DNA from: CAYMAI01 sp964388445
GTDB lineage: Bacteria > 4484-113 > JAGGVC01
DNA length: 64,000 nt
Reading direction: 5' to 3'
Assembly (NCBI GenBank): GCA_964388445.1
Contig: CAYMAI010000001.1
Span: 62,001 to 126,000, forward strand
Shown: in pieces, positions 1-8,478 of the stretch
Layout of the letters: each line of letters begins with the position of its first letter
Position numbering within the stretch: the first letter of the stretch is position 1
Program-made: the position numbers and the translations under genes
The notes under the pieces: model-generated
Databases searched by the model: none
What the model saw: the letters and a program-made list of their open reading frames with translations, nothing else
Told to the model about the DNA's origin: nothing

Positions 1-165
1 CGCGAGTTTCAGGGGTTGGACTATACGGAAATAGCCCGTGCGGCGAAATTGCCGGTCGGCACGGTGCGCAGCAGGCTCGCTCGAGCAAGAGAAAAATGGC
101 TGGAAATCTGCCGGGAAATGTTGGGCGGGCGGGATTTGTCCGAGCTTGCCGGTTTGGAAAGTTAG
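1..165 (+). CDS. ECF-type RNA polymerase sigma factor, C-terminal fragment
   Basis: Only the last 54 residues are inside the window; the start lies upstream. They form sigma region 4, the helix-turn-helix that reads the -35 element: the GLDYTEIA helix followed by VGTVRSRLARAR is the usual region 4.2 pattern of extracytoplasmic-function sigma factors. The stop lies 16 bases before a gene with a zinc-binding anti-sigma motif, the standard sigma/anti-sigma arrangement, and a run of same-strand envelope genes follows. I infer it controls that envelope set, perhaps including its own operon. The promoter it recognises cannot be read from this fragment. Confidence 0.88.
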   Translation, partial: REFQGLDYTEIARAAKLPVGTVRSRLARAREKWLEICREMLGGRDLSELAGLES

Positions 166-181
166 GGACTGGAGGATAAAC

Positions 182-748
182 ATGCGTTGCGGCGAAGCGA
201 AAAATCTAATTAGCGCCTATGTGGACGAGGAACTCGACCTTCAGTCCACAAGGCTCGTCAGCATGCATCTTAAAAGGTGCGGCGATTGCTCGCGCCATTT
301 CGAGCGAGTAAGGAAAATAGGCATCGTGCTTTCCCGCATCGACAAAACAGAAAGAGATCCCGCCATGGAGGCGAGGCTGTTCATAGAACTCAAAGCCGCC
401 GCTGAACGGCCGTCGCTGCCGGAAAGAATCTTGCGTGCATATATGCCGGATTGGCGGATGGTCGCCGCAACGGGAGTATTCGTTTTGGCGTTGTTCATCC
501 ATTTTGCCGGAGGCCCGCTCGAGCTTATGAATTCCACTCGCGATATCGCGACAGCGGGTACCGAAACCGTGGTCGAGCAAGCCGAGGAAGCCGGAACTTT
601 CTGGAGCAGAATTCTAAGCCAAGGCAAGGAAAAAGCTGCCTCGATTTCTCAAAGTATTCTCGGAAATCCCGATTCGAGCGGCGCCGCCGAAAACGAAGAA
701 GGGACAAAAAGCGGGGCGCTAACGCCCGCCTATGGTGAAGCGGCATGA
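182..748 (+). CDS. Zinc-type anti-sigma factor, single-pass membrane protein
   Basis: This 188-residue protein begins with the anti-sigma zinc pattern: Cys3, then His29-x3-Cys33-x2-Cys36, as in the ZAS/zf-HC2 family that holds an ECF sigma factor inactive. One hydrophobic stretch near residues 93-110 (WRMVAATGVFVLALFIHF) would place the N-terminus in the cytoplasm and the Glu/Ser/Gly-rich C-terminus outside. ATG 182 is chosen because GGAGG lies a few bases upstream; the longer frame from position 38 overlaps the sigma gene and has no family sequence. It follows the sigma gene directly and its stop overlaps the next start (ATGA). Likely role: envelope-signal-gated release of the upstream sigma factor. 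Confidence 0.88.
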   Translation: MRCGEAKNLISAYVDEELDLQSTRLVSMHLKRCGDCSRHFERVRKIGIVLSRIDKTERDPAMEARLFIELKAAAERPSLPERILRAYMPDWRMVAATGVFVLALFIHFAGGPLELMNSTRDIATAGTETVVEQAEEAGTFWSRILSQGKEKAASISQSILGNPDSSGAAENEEGTKSGALTPAYGEAA

Positions 749-1305
749 AATGTTTCTACCATTTGGAACGGGAAGCGGAAGGCGAATGCCGTGAATGCGG
801 TAAGCCACTTTGCAGGGAATGTCTGTCCGACTCAACCGGCGCCGGTCTTTGCCGGAAGTGCGGCGAAGGCAAAAAGCCGGTATCCGACGCTCTCGGCCCG
901 CTTTGGGGAATCTTATCCATCGTGATTCCGGGGCTGGGCCAGCTCGCTCGCGGAGAATACGTCAAGGCAGTCGCCATCTTCATCGTCGTCGTTTATTCGT
1001 TCGGCAACGAGCACGTGCTGCTTGGATTAATAGCATGGGCGGCAGGAGCATGGGACGGTTTTTCGCCCTTGGTCGGCGAAGACGAACTCGGCGTTTCGCG
1101 CGGCTCCAAACGATGGGTGGTCGGAGTAGTCCTGATTCTCCTCGGACTGATTTTGCTTCCCGGTACGCACTCGAAAATAGTAAGCATCAACGTAGTAATT
1201 CCGGGGGCGATGGTCGTTCTAGGAGCAATGCTTGTCGCGCGCAAGGCCGGAATTCGCCGGGCTAGAACGGGCGGCAACGGCGGAAATTTGGAAGAAGGCG
1301 GTTAA
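745..1305 (+). CDS. Zinc-ribbon/B-box-like membrane protein
   Basis: The N-terminal 40 residues carry Cys/His pairs (Cys3-x2-His6, Cys15-x2-Cys18, Cys23-x2-Cys26, Cys36-x2-Cys39), a B-box-like or double zinc-ribbon arrangement. About three to four hydrophobic segments follow: GILSIVIPGLGQL, AVAIFIVVVYSF with LLGLIAWAAGAW, VVGVVLILLGLILL, and VVIPGAMVVLGAML. A zinc module followed by a membrane domain of this sort is common among uncharacterised proteins in PspC/LiaF neighbourhoods. Translation is probably coupled to the anti-sigma gene through a 4-base overlap. Specific function unknown; by position it belongs to the envelope-stress operon. Confidence 0.8.
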   Translation: MKCFYHLEREAEGECRECGKPLCRECLSDSTGAGLCRKCGEGKKPVSDALGPLWGILSIVIPGLGQLARGEYVKAVAIFIVVVYSFGNEHVLLGLIAWAAGAWDGFSPLVGEDELGVSRGSKRWVVGVVLILLGLILLPGTHSKIVSINVVIPGAMVVLGAMLVARKAGIRRARTGGNGGNLEEGG

Positions 1306-1309
1306 AGAT

Positions 1310-2863
1310 ATGCGTATCAGAGAAATAGTTTTCATTTTGATTTGGCTTTTCGTAGGGCTTTTCATAAACGGCAGCATTCTTAAAACTCACGGCGACCCGC
1401 TTTTCGGCGGCGATTTGAAACCCGAAATAAAAGTCGCCGTGAAAAAAGACAGCGAAATCAAAAAGGAATTGAAAGACGGCATCGTCGAACTCAAAAAAGG
1501 GCTGAAGGAAGGCGTCGGCGAGGTCAAGCAAGCCATCAAGGGAGTAAAAGGCGAACTCGAATCCCTTTCGTCCGAACTTTCGAAACTGGATTTTGAAGGC
1601 GGCGAATGGCAGAAGGTCAGCGCCTCCAATTTCATACCCGATTTCAAGCTCGTAACGAAGGATTTGGAAAAACTTGCCTCGGATTCCCAGCTTAAAGATT
1701 TCCGGATTTCGCGTGAAACCGAAACAAAGAGAATCGCCTCCGCTCCGATCTCCACGGCGAATGTGGATCAAATCGCGATTGCGCTTTGGAACGGCGAAAT
1801 TACGATTTTAAACAGCCAAACCGGAAGCGTTGAATTCGATTTGACAATGTTTTCCGGAGGCGGCTCGGAATCCGATTTCAACAAGTTTGCCGAAGAATTT
1901 ACGGTCACTTCGAATACATACGACGAAATTTTATCGCTTTCCGTCGGCGACGCAACCGCTGCGGACAGCGTTTCCCGCAAGTACTACGGCGTCAATGGAA
2001 CGATTTACATCCCCGAAGGAATGGCCGTTTCCATTGCCGGCGCCTATAACGATTTGCGGATAGAGGACTTTGACGGAAAGCTCGAAATCGAAATTCCGCG
2101 AGGAACCCTCTCGTTGTCGGGCGGCAGCGGCGACGCGAGCCTCCGCGTCGGTACCGGCTCGCTTTCGGCAATTAAACGCGAAGGCGATTTGAAAGCCGCG
2201 GTAACGACCGGCGATTCCAGAATCGAAAGCATCGACGGCCACGTAACCTTCGCCGGCGGTACGGGAAAGCTCGCCTTCCGGGAAGTACAAGGCTCCTTGA
2301 GCGCCGCTGCCAATACGGGCGAAGTGGCGCTTTCCGGAATCGGCGGCGAAGCCCTGATTTCAATCGGAACGGGCAGCGCATCCGCATATCGAATCGAGGG
2401 CGATTTGTCGCTGTCGGTAAACAGCGGCTCCGTGACGGCGGAGGATATATCCGGCAATACGAAAATTCAGGCGGGCACGGGCGACGTCGAAGCTGTTAAA
2501 TTGGGCGGCGCATCTTTCGTTAAAACCAATACCGGAAGCGTACGCATTAAAAACGCTTCCGATTCTATCGCCGTTTTCGTTTCGACAGGCGCGGTGTTCG
2601 TTTCGGATGTCGATTCGGAGACATTGGAAGGCGCCACGGTAGAAGTTGGAACAGGCGCAATCGACTTCGCACTGACAGGCTCCTCATCGCACATTCTTTT
2701 CGCCAATACGGGCAGCGGGCGCATCAGGATTAACGGGCAATCCGTCGATCGAGGCTCGGGAGTATCCCAAACCTACGGCGACGAGAGCGGCGGGACGAGC
2801 ATATCGCTTAAGACCAAAACCGGCGAAATATCGATATCGGGTCTCAAGGAGGAATCAAGATGA
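1310..2863 (+). CDS. DUF4097-like beta-repeat envelope protein
   Basis: A 517-residue protein with an N-terminal membrane anchor (REIVFILIWLFVGLFINGSIL), a Lys/Glu-rich probable coiled coil (about residues 45-110), then a long beta-rich region. From about residue 190 it shows repeats of roughly 20 residues alternating Gly/Ser/Thr turns and short strands (SLSGGSGDASLRVGTGS, LSAAANTGEVALSG, SVTAEDISGN). This is the stacked pattern of DUF4097 'putative adhesin' domains, expected to form a right-handed beta-helix. ATG 1310 is chosen over an upstream in-frame start at 1232 because that one lies inside the preceding gene. The stop overlaps the next ATG. Probably an exported or membrane-tethered stress-response protein. 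Confidence 0.82.
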   Translation: MRIREIVFILIWLFVGLFINGSILKTHGDPLFGGDLKPEIKVAVKKDSEIKKELKDGIVELKKGLKEGVGEVKQAIKGVKGELESLSSELSKLDFEGGEWQKVSASNFIPDFKLVTKDLEKLASDSQLKDFRISRETETKRIASAPISTANVDQIAIALWNGEITILNSQTGSVEFDLTMFSGGGSESDFNKFAEEFTVTSNTYDEILSLSVGDATAADSVSRKYYGVNGTIYIPEGMAVSIAGAYNDLRIEDFDGKLEIEIPRGTLSLSGGSGDASLRVGTGSLSAIKREGDLKAAVTTGDSRIESIDGHVTFAGGTGKLAFREVQGSLSAAANTGEVALSGIGGEALISIGTGSASAYRIEGDLSLSVNSGSVTAEDISGNTKIQAGTGDVEAVKLGGASFVKTNTGSVRIKNASDSIAVFVSTGAVFVSDVDSETLEGATVEVGTGAIDFALTGSSSHILFANTGSGRIRINGQSVDRGSGVSQTYGDESGGTSISLKTKTGEISISGLKEESR

Positions 2864-3861
2864 AATTCAATTGGTTCGGCGTATTACTCATCGTCGTCGG
2901 TGTAAGCATACTTGCTGGAATGACTTACGGCCAGAATTGGTTCAATGTTCTTATCAGATTTTGGCCCGTGCTGTTCATCATCAGGGCATTAAACGGCTGG
3001 GAGCGCGAAGACCAAACCAAGGCATTTCAAGTAGCTCAAATCGGACTCGGCTCGTTTTTGATTGCGGATAACTTCATTTCTATGCCCGCCTTGGATGGCA
3101 TCTGGCAATATTGGCCGGCGCTTTTGGTTCTTGCCGGTCTGTACTACATTTTCGGCGAATCCGGAGGACATCGCCAGAAACACATCTTAATTGGCGTGGG
3201 CGAATCCGTATCCGCCAAATCCACGTCCGGAGCAGCGTCCAAATTTCACATTGTAAAACCGCTGGAAGAAGGCGCGAGAAAAGCCGATGTCCGTATCGAT
3301 TTCAACGCGGGGCGGCTTATTTTGGGCGGCGAGACCGGTCAACTTATGGAAGCCGATATAAGCACGTCGTTCGGCGAGCCAGAGATTAAATACGTTCATG
3401 GCGAAATTGCAAAGCTGGATATCAGGCAAGGCGATCGTTGCGGCGTCGCGCAATGGGGCGAGCATGACAACACATGGTATCTGAAATTTTCGGACTCGCT
3501 GCCCCTCGCTTTCGATATCGAGGCAAATGCTGGCAAAGCTGAACTGGACCTTACATCTTACATTGTCGAAAAAGTCGGCCTCGAGGGAAACGCAGGCAAA
3601 TTCACCGTACGCATCGGAGAAAAGTCTCCTGAAGTTCGCTTAAACGCCGACGTTAATGCGGGAAAAGTAACGATTTTCGTGCCCGGAAAAGCGGGCGTGA
3701 CGGCGAGCGGTTCTTCCGCTCTCGGCAGCGTGGATATTGATGGCGCGGGGCTCGTCAAGGAAGGTTCGCAGTGGATATCGCCCGGATTCGACGCGGCACG
3801 AGTAAAGATATTTCTTGTTTACTCCGTAAACGTCGGCAAAATCACCCTTAAAAGGTTTTAG
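2860..3861 (+). CDS. LiaF-like transmembrane/beta-domain protein
   Basis: 333 residues. The N-terminus has the LiaI/LiaF-type membrane region: WFGVLLIVVGVSILAG, then a RFWPVLFIIRAL segment, then GLGSFLIADNFI and a second YWPALLVLAGLYYIF helix. The 'FWPvllI' repeat is characteristic of this family. The second half is a soluble beta domain with repeated NAGK motifs (FNAGRLILGG, EANAGKAELDL, EGNAGKFTV, DVNAGKVTIFVPG), as in cell-wall-active antibiotic response proteins and 'toast-rack' domains. Starts by a 4-base overlap with the upstream gene. In Firmicutes LiaF represses the LiaRS response; here the partner would instead be the upstream ECF system, which is inference. Confidence 0.82.
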   Translation: MKFNWFGVLLIVVGVSILAGMTYGQNWFNVLIRFWPVLFIIRALNGWEREDQTKAFQVAQIGLGSFLIADNFISMPALDGIWQYWPALLVLAGLYYIFGESGGHRQKHILIGVGESVSAKSTSGAASKFHIVKPLEEGARKADVRIDFNAGRLILGGETGQLMEADISTSFGEPEIKYVHGEIAKLDIRQGDRCGVAQWGEHDNTWYLKFSDSLPLAFDIEANAGKAELDLTSYIVEKVGLEGNAGKFTVRIGEKSPEVRLNADVNAGKVTIFVPGKAGVTASGSSALGSVDIDGAGLVKEGSQWISPGFDAARVKIFLVYSVNVGKITLKRF

Positions 3862-3870
3862 GAGAAAAAG

Positions 3871-4113
3871 ATGGAAAAGCGCCTTTTTCGAAGCAAAGAC
3901 AAGGCTCTCGGTGGAGTATGCGGCGGCTTGGCGGAATTTCTATGCATCGATCCCAGCATCGTACGCGTTCTAACGCTTGTGGCGGCGCTTGCGACCGGTA
4001 TCGGTTCCTTCGTAATCGTGTACATCGTATGTTGGGCGGTCATTCCCGATTGGGATAAAAACCCGGAACTCATCGGCGGCGATTCAAACGAGGCGAATGG
4101 AATATGCGAGTGA
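3871..4113 (+). CDS. PspC-domain protein (first of two)
   Basis: An 80-residue protein that is essentially one PspC domain: KRLFRSKDKALGGVCGGLAEF, the IDPSIVRVL helix, then a hydrophobic helix AALATGIGSFVIVYIVCWAVIP. The GGVCGGLAE signature is diagnostic. PspC in enteric bacteria is an inner-membrane component of the phage-shock response that senses envelope damage. A GGAGAAAAAG ribosome-binding site precedes ATG 3871, nine bases after the upstream stop. A second, longer PspC gene follows 64 bases on, so the operon carries a diverged duplicate pair. Confidence 0.93.
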   Translation: MEKRLFRSKDKALGGVCGGLAEFLCIDPSIVRVLTLVAALATGIGSFVIVYIVCWAVIPDWDKNPELIGGDSNEANGICE

Positions 4114-4177
4114 AACGGAACTATTCTGCAGGCGGATTCATCGAATGATTGCCGCGAAGGTGTTTTAGGGTGTGAAT

Positions 4178-4612
4178 ATGAACAACAAACTATATAGGTC
4201 GAGACGCGAAAAGGTGATTGCAGGCGTATGCGGTGGTCTTGCCGCATATTTCAATGCGGACCCGACGCTGGTCCGGCTGATATTCATAGTGCTGGCGCTT
4301 CTTGACGGAGTGGGTTTTCTTATCTACTTCCTGATGATGATTATCGTTCCCAAGGAAGGCGCGCGAGTTTTTGCGGATGAGCAGGGCGATTCGAGTCCGA
4401 CCGGAATACCTTCCGCTTCGTCCGCAAGCGAATTCGTAAAGGAAGCGCGAGACGTATTTGCCAAGGACCGTTCGCAGTGGGTCGGCATAGCCCTTATCGC
4501 GATAGGCGCATTCTTTTTTCTCAACCGGTTTCTGCCTCCGATTCGTATCGAATACATGCTTGCTGCGGCGTTAATCGTTCTCGGTTTGTACATAACGGCT
4601 AGGAAGGTATAG
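4178..4612 (+). CDS. PspC-domain protein with extra C-terminal membrane segment (second of two)
   Basis: 144 residues: an N-terminal PspC domain (LYRSRREKVIAGVCGGLAAY, NADPTLVRLIF, then a GVGFLIYFLMMIIVPKEG helix), a short polar linker, and a LiaI-like C-terminal pair of hydrophobic segments (WVGIALIAIGAFFFLNRFL and YMLAAALIVLGLYITA). ATG 4178 is preferred over an in-frame GTG six bases upstream because the AGGG element fits its spacing better. It shares the PspC core with the 80-residue protein upstream but adds the second membrane module. Three bases separate it from the next start, indicating a single transcript. Likely envelope-stress sensing or membrane protection. Confidence 0.92.
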   Translation: MNNKLYRSRREKVIAGVCGGLAAYFNADPTLVRLIFIVLALLDGVGFLIYFLMMIIVPKEGARVFADEQGDSSPTGIPSASSASEFVKEARDVFAKDRSQWVGIALIAIGAFFFLNRFLPPIRIEYMLAAALIVLGLYITARKV

Positions 4613-4615
4613 AAA

Positions 4616-5644
4616 ATGGACAAGAAAAAATTCGCGGGAAGACTTTCGTTCGGCATACTTCTTATCGCGATGGGCGTGACGTTTTTCCTCAACACCGCCG
4701 GAGTCGTCGATTGGGGCGTTTGGGCCGAACTTTGGCGATTCTGGCCGGTATTGCTCATAATTGCGGGAATCAACGTCATTTTCGAAAAAAGTCCCGCTTG
4801 GCCGGTTGCCTATATTTCTCCGCTATTGGTCATCGCCGTTTTCTGGTTCGTTGTAACCGGTTACATGCAAATGCAGAAAGGCGGTGAAAGTCCGTTTTTC
4901 AGCTCTTTGACGAAAAAGTCCGAAGTATCGGAAAAAGTTTTCAAAGTTCAAGGTTATCCACCGGACGAAATCGAGCGCGTGGACTTCACTTATAACGGCG
5001 GTGCGGGCAATTTCGATCTGACCGCATTCGAAGATGCCGGCGAAGACGAGGTTGCCCGAATCGAGGCGCGCACTTTCGGACTGACTCCGGAAATCGAAGA
5101 ACGCCAGTCTAACGGCATATTGAAACTTGAATTGTCCGAAAAGTCGGTCGACAAATTTTCCGGCGCGAAAACGAACAAATATGACGTCAAGTTTTCTCCG
5201 GAATATCTGTATTCGATGGAATTCAACTGCGGTGCGGCAGAAGCGAAACTCGATATGTCGAAGCTGCAAGTAAAAACTGCGGAGGTTAATTGCGGCGCCG
5301 CATCAGTGAACATCATAGTTCCGAAGTCCGGCGCGGCCCGCTCGTCGCTGGAAGTGAACACAGGCGCATCGAGCGTGAGCATCGGTGTACCCAAAGGTGT
5401 CAAAGTCAAAATCGAGCGAAACGGCCTCGGAACGATTAAATCCGACGGCGTAGAGCCAGCGGGCGGCGGCGCTTATGTGAACAAGGATTGGCACGGCTGG
5501 GCAGGTTACGAAGTAACCGTAGAAATAAACAGCGCGGTTTGCGACGTCAAAATTTACGCCTACGAAGCGGAATTTTTGCCCGAAAATTCAACGGAACCCG
5601 GCGATTCCGAAAATGGCGAAGAAAGCGCGATAGAAGCGGCATAA
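4616..5644 (+). CDS. LiaF-like/DUF4097-like envelope protein
   Basis: 342 residues, last gene of the envelope-stress series. N-terminus: LSFGILLIAMGVTFFLNTAG, WRFWPVLLIIAGINVIF and YISPLLVIAVFWFVV give three membrane helices in the LiaI/LiaF style. The rest is an extracellular beta domain with repeats such as FNCGAAEAKLDMS, VNCGAASVNIIVP and VNTGASSVSIGVP. Note the Cys in the two NCGAA repeats, where the homologous gene at 2860-3861 has NAGK; they could form a disulfide. It is thus a paralogue of that protein, separated by the two PspC genes, suggesting an ancient duplication of a LiaF-PspC unit. The C-terminal tail is acidic and low complexity. Confidence 0.83.
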   Translation: MDKKKFAGRLSFGILLIAMGVTFFLNTAGVVDWGVWAELWRFWPVLLIIAGINVIFEKSPAWPVAYISPLLVIAVFWFVVTGYMQMQKGGESPFFSSLTKKSEVSEKVFKVQGYPPDEIERVDFTYNGGAGNFDLTAFEDAGEDEVARIEARTFGLTPEIEERQSNGILKLELSEKSVDKFSGAKTNKYDVKFSPEYLYSMEFNCGAAEAKLDMSKLQVKTAEVNCGAASVNIIVPKSGAARSSLEVNTGASSVSIGVPKGVKVKIERNGLGTIKSDGVEPAGGGAYVNKDWHGWAGYEVTVEINSAVCDVKIYAYEAEFLPENSTEPGDSENGEESAIEAA

Positions 5645-5723
5645 AGCGCCGACGCCGGGCGTTCGCTCCGAAGTCCGCCACGATGTTTAACAATTGTTGC
5701 GCCGAAACCGGGGGATGCGGCGG

Positions 5724-5736
5724 TATAATGACCATG
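5724..5736 (+). promoter_or_regulatory. -10 box directly upstream of a GTG start (leaderless type)
   Basis: A perfect TATAAT is followed by six bases and then the GTG start of the next gene, so the expected transcription start coincides with the start codon. No ribosome-binding sequence is placed correctly for this GTG. No convincing -35 is visible. Confidence 0.6.
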
Positions 5737-6380
5737 TGAAGCGCATTCTTACAATCGCTTCCTTTTGTTTTGTTGCGCTGGCCGCCTTCCCTGCGCCGGC
5801 CTTCTCGTCGCAAGACATCCCCGCCGGTGCGCGTGTTTTCTACAATCCGTTTCCGGTGGATTATCAGCGAACTCTCATAAAAGTAATCGACGGCCTTATG
5901 CCCGGCCAATCCACGATGAAAGATGCGGTAAGCGCGTACGGCGAACCGAAATGCGTCGTCGATCAAACATACTTCTACTGGGAATGGCGAACGCGGCGAG
6001 GAACAAAATGGATTGTAATGTCGTTCTTTCCCCCGAAAGGCCGAATGAGGCCTAGCCACAACGTTTGCGGCTTCGACGGTCGCGCCAAGATTAAGTGGAT
6101 TCGGGCCTACGATTCGCATAGAATGGGCTATGCGACTTTCGTCAGCGACATGGTGAATTTCGTTCCATATCCCTACCAGCTTCGATACCATTCGAAAGAC
6201 AACAGATATGAAATGCAATTCTACGAGCAGGGATACAGCATGTTTTTCGACGGCGAAAACGAGCAGTTCATTTTCGAAGAATACTTTCCGCACACGGACT
6301 TGATATTGAGGGGAGTCTATTACTTGCGGTTTGGCACTGGCAGCCTATTATACGTGGAAAGGGATTATTTGGGCTGGTAA
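5736..6380 (+). CDS. Exported protein of unknown function
   Basis: A 214-residue protein with a clear signal peptide from the GTG start (KRILTIASFCFVALAAFPAPAFS, cleavage after Ala/Ser). The mature part begins with SQDIPAGARVFYNP and contains MPGQSTMKDAVSAYGEPKCVVDQT, a segment resembling the 'GxSxxdVlrrlGeP' strand-helix of SmpA/BamE-like small envelope proteins, though the full domain is not convincing. The C-terminal half is rich in Tyr and Phe. GTG 5736 is chosen because it gives the shortest complete signal peptide and sits six bases after a TATAAT box; an upstream ATG at 5715 has no spaced ribosome-binding site. Stands alone between the stress operon and a convergent STAS gene. Function unknown. 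Confidence 0.72.
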   Translation: MKRILTIASFCFVALAAFPAPAFSSQDIPAGARVFYNPFPVDYQRTLIKVIDGLMPGQSTMKDAVSAYGEPKCVVDQTYFYWEWRTRRGTKWIVMSFFPPKGRMRPSHNVCGFDGRAKIKWIRAYDSHRMGYATFVSDMVNFVPYPYQLRYHSKDNRYEMQFYEQGYSMFFDGENEQFIFEEYFPHTDLILRGVYYLRFGTGSLLYVERDYLGW

Positions 6381-6416
6381 AAGCGATTTATCGGCCGCGG
6401 GCGGTTAAATTGCGGT

Positions 6417-6761
6417 CTATTCCTGTTCTTTTTGCAGAAGGCTTTTCGCCGCCTCGACAGATTCCTTTATCTCGACGTACTTGTTGATTTTCACCATATC
6501 GAGCAGCTTGTTAACTTGGCTTTGCGGCGCGGCAAGAACAACGGTGCCGAAATTGGTTTTTACTTCCTTGATCAACAAAACGAGTGTGCCAAGGCCGCTG
6601 CTGTCGATAAAAGAAAGCTTTTCCAAGTTCACCACGATTTTGTGGAAGCGGTCGATTTTGAACGCGTCGATTTTGTCCTTGAAAAGCGATATGCGCGAGA
6701 TTGTCATTTCGCCCATAAGCGAAACGACCAATATGTCCCCGTGCTCCTCGAATACCACCAT
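6417..6761 (-). CDS. STAS-domain anti-anti-sigma factor
   Basis: 114 residues forming one STAS domain of the SpoIIAA/RsbV type: VVSLMGEMTISRISLFKDKI, then KIVVNLEKLSFIDSSGLGTLV. The FIDSSGLG loop contains the serine (Ser54) that is phosphorylated by an anti-sigma kinase in this family, so the switch residue is intact. It would act in a partner-switching cascade. No RsbW-like kinase or PP2C phosphatase lies nearby. The start at 6761 is chosen because GGAAGGA lies eight bases upstream; a TATAAT box further upstream overlaps an in-frame ATG at 6791 that is therefore probably not translated. Confidence 0.93.
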   Translation of the reverse strand: MVVFEEHGDILVVSLMGEMTISRISLFKDKIDAFKIDRFHKIVVNLEKLSFIDSSGLGTLVLLIKEVKTNFGTVVLAAPQSQVNKLLDMVKINKYVEIKESVEAAKSLLQKEQE

Positions 6762-6854
6762 CGATTTATCCTTCCAATAGGGGGATACCATTATAACCCA
6801 AAGCCCACAATTTGCAATAACTCGCGACCATTTTTTGCCACAAGCCGTAAGCCA

Positions 6855-8300
6855 TCACAATTCCTTAGGCTTCCATCTGGTTCCGCCCGCCGTATCTTCG
6901 AGAACTACGCCGATTTCGCCTAGCCCGTTCCTGATGCGGTCGGACAACTCGAAATCCTTGTTTCTTCGGGCGTCTTCCCGAAGCCCGATTAAAAAATCCA
7001 TTACGCCATCGAGTAACTCGCCGCCGCCGCCCGCATCCGGCTCATCCACAGTAAGTCCGAAGACGTCAAGTATATCGGCAAGAATCTCGTACGCTCCAAG
7101 CAAATCTTCGGAGTTTTCGCTTATTTCCCAGCCTCGATTATTTGCCTGCTTGATAAACTCGAAAACCGCGGCGAGCGCGGCCGGGCAGTTGACATCGTCG
7201 TTCATCGCCGCCGTGAATTTTTCTTCAAGCTCGATTGCAAGGTTGGTAAGCGGCAGCTCCTCGTCCTCGAAAGGCTCGATTTCGGAATTCGCCTTGATGC
7301 GCGAAAGCCCGGCAAGCATGAAATTCTTGATGCGCTCGTATGCGGTTTTCGAGCCGTCGAGGCCTTCCTTCGAGAATTTCATTTGGGTTCGATAATGCGT
7401 GCCCAAAAACAAAAGCCGAACTTCGTTCGCCGCGTAATCCTGCAAAAGCTCGCGAACCGTTATGAAATTGCCGAGCGATTTCGACATTTTGGTGTCGTCC
7501 ACCATCAAATGCTCCGGATGCATCCAATAGCCGCACCACCGCTCGTCCGAATCTGCCAAATGAAAGCAAGCCTCGCTTTGGGCGATTTCGTTTTCGTGAT
7601 GCGGAAACATATTGTCCACCGCGCCGCCGTGAATGTCGATTCGCTCGCCCAAAAAGTGAGTGCTCATCGCGCTGCATTCGATATGCCAGCCCGGCCGCCC
7701 CTTGCCCCAAGGCGAATCCCAAACCGGCTCGCCCGGTTTAGCGGCTTTCCACAGAGCGAAATCCGCGGGATGCCGCTTCCTTTCGTCAACGTCCACCCTC
7801 GCGCCGGCTTCCAAATCCTCGATGTTGTGGCCGGACAGCTTGCCGTAGCGGGGAAACTTGTGCACGTCGTAATAAACATCGCCGTCCACGACGTAGGCGT
7901 AGCCGTCTTCCACCAGCTTTTCGACCATCGAAACCATTTCGGGTACAAAGTCCGTCGCCCGGCAGTGAACCGTATAAGGCTGTATATTCAGCGCCTCGCA
8001 GTCTTCGTCGAACGCTTCGATAAACTCGTCCGCAAGGTCTCGAAAGTCTATTCCTCTTTCGTTCGACCGCTGGATAATCCTGTCTTCGATGTCCGTATAG
8101 TTTATGACGCTGATAACTTGATAGCCCGAGTACGAAAGATAGCGGCGAAATATGTCCCAGAAAATGTATGTGCGGGCGTGCCCGATGTGCATATAGTCGT
8201 AAACCGTAAGCCCGCATGTGTAAATCCGCGCGAGACCGCGCTTCCTCGGCTGGAAGTCTTCCTTCTTGCGAGTGTATGTATTGAATAACTTAAGCCCCAT
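6855..8300 (-). CDS. cysS: Cysteinyl-tRNA synthetase
   Basis: 481 residues, the normal length for CysRS. It charges tRNA-Cys with cysteine using ATP. Class I signatures are intact: HIGH at 38-41 (DYMHIGHARTY) and KMSKS at 271-275 (DDTKMSKSLGNF). Cys29 and Cys209 with the HHENE segment match the zinc site that selects cysteine. ATG 8300 gives the family start (MGLKLFNTYTRKKEDF); the longer frame to 8327 adds a non-conserved leader. It is transcribed toward the STAS gene but is separated from it by 93 bases. An extended -10 box lies about 70 bases upstream. Confidence 0.98.
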   Translation of the reverse strand: MGLKLFNTYTRKKEDFQPRKRGLARIYTCGLTVYDYMHIGHARTYIFWDIFRRYLSYSGYQVISVINYTDIEDRIIQRSNERGIDFRDLADEFIEAFDEDCEALNIQPYTVHCRATDFVPEMVSMVEKLVEDGYAYVVDGDVYYDVHKFPRYGKLSGHNIEDLEAGARVDVDERKRHPADFALWKAAKPGEPVWDSPWGKGRPGWHIECSAMSTHFLGERIDIHGGAVDNMFPHHENEIAQSEACFHLADSDERWCGYWMHPEHLMVDDTKMSKSLGNFITVRELLQDYAANEVRLLFLGTHYRTQMKFSKEGLDGSKTAYERIKNFMLAGLSRIKANSEIEPFEDEELPLTNLAIELEEKFTAAMNDDVNCPAALAAVFEFIKQANNRGWEISENSEDLLGAYEILADILDVFGLTVDEPDAGGGGELLDGVMDFLIGLREDARRNKDFELSDRIRNGLGEIGVVLEDTAGGTRWKPKEL

Positions 8301-8367
8301 GCCAATCACCGGAACCCGAAGCGGCATTTGGCGCGCCCGCCGCGGCGTGTGCCCTTCAGAGCCGGGG

Positions 8368-8376
8368 AGTATAGCA
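8368..8376 (-). promoter_or_regulatory. Extended -10 box upstream of cysS
   Basis: On the minus strand TGC precedes TATACT, an extended -10 element 68 bases before the cysS start. No clear -35 is seen, as is usual for extended -10 promoters. Confidence 0.5.
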
Positions 8377-8478
8377 TAGGATTATTTGCGACCCTGCAAC
8401 CGGAAGCTCCAAGTTTTTTCAATCATCCAATGGCGAATGCTGTGATAATCTCGATGGGATTTTTGATTGGAGATTAGT

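Noticed and set aside
6386..6393. Minus-strand GCCGATAA between two genes
   Set aside because: The upstream half-site spacing is too short (about 9-10 bases), and it would transcribe antisense into the exported-protein gene.
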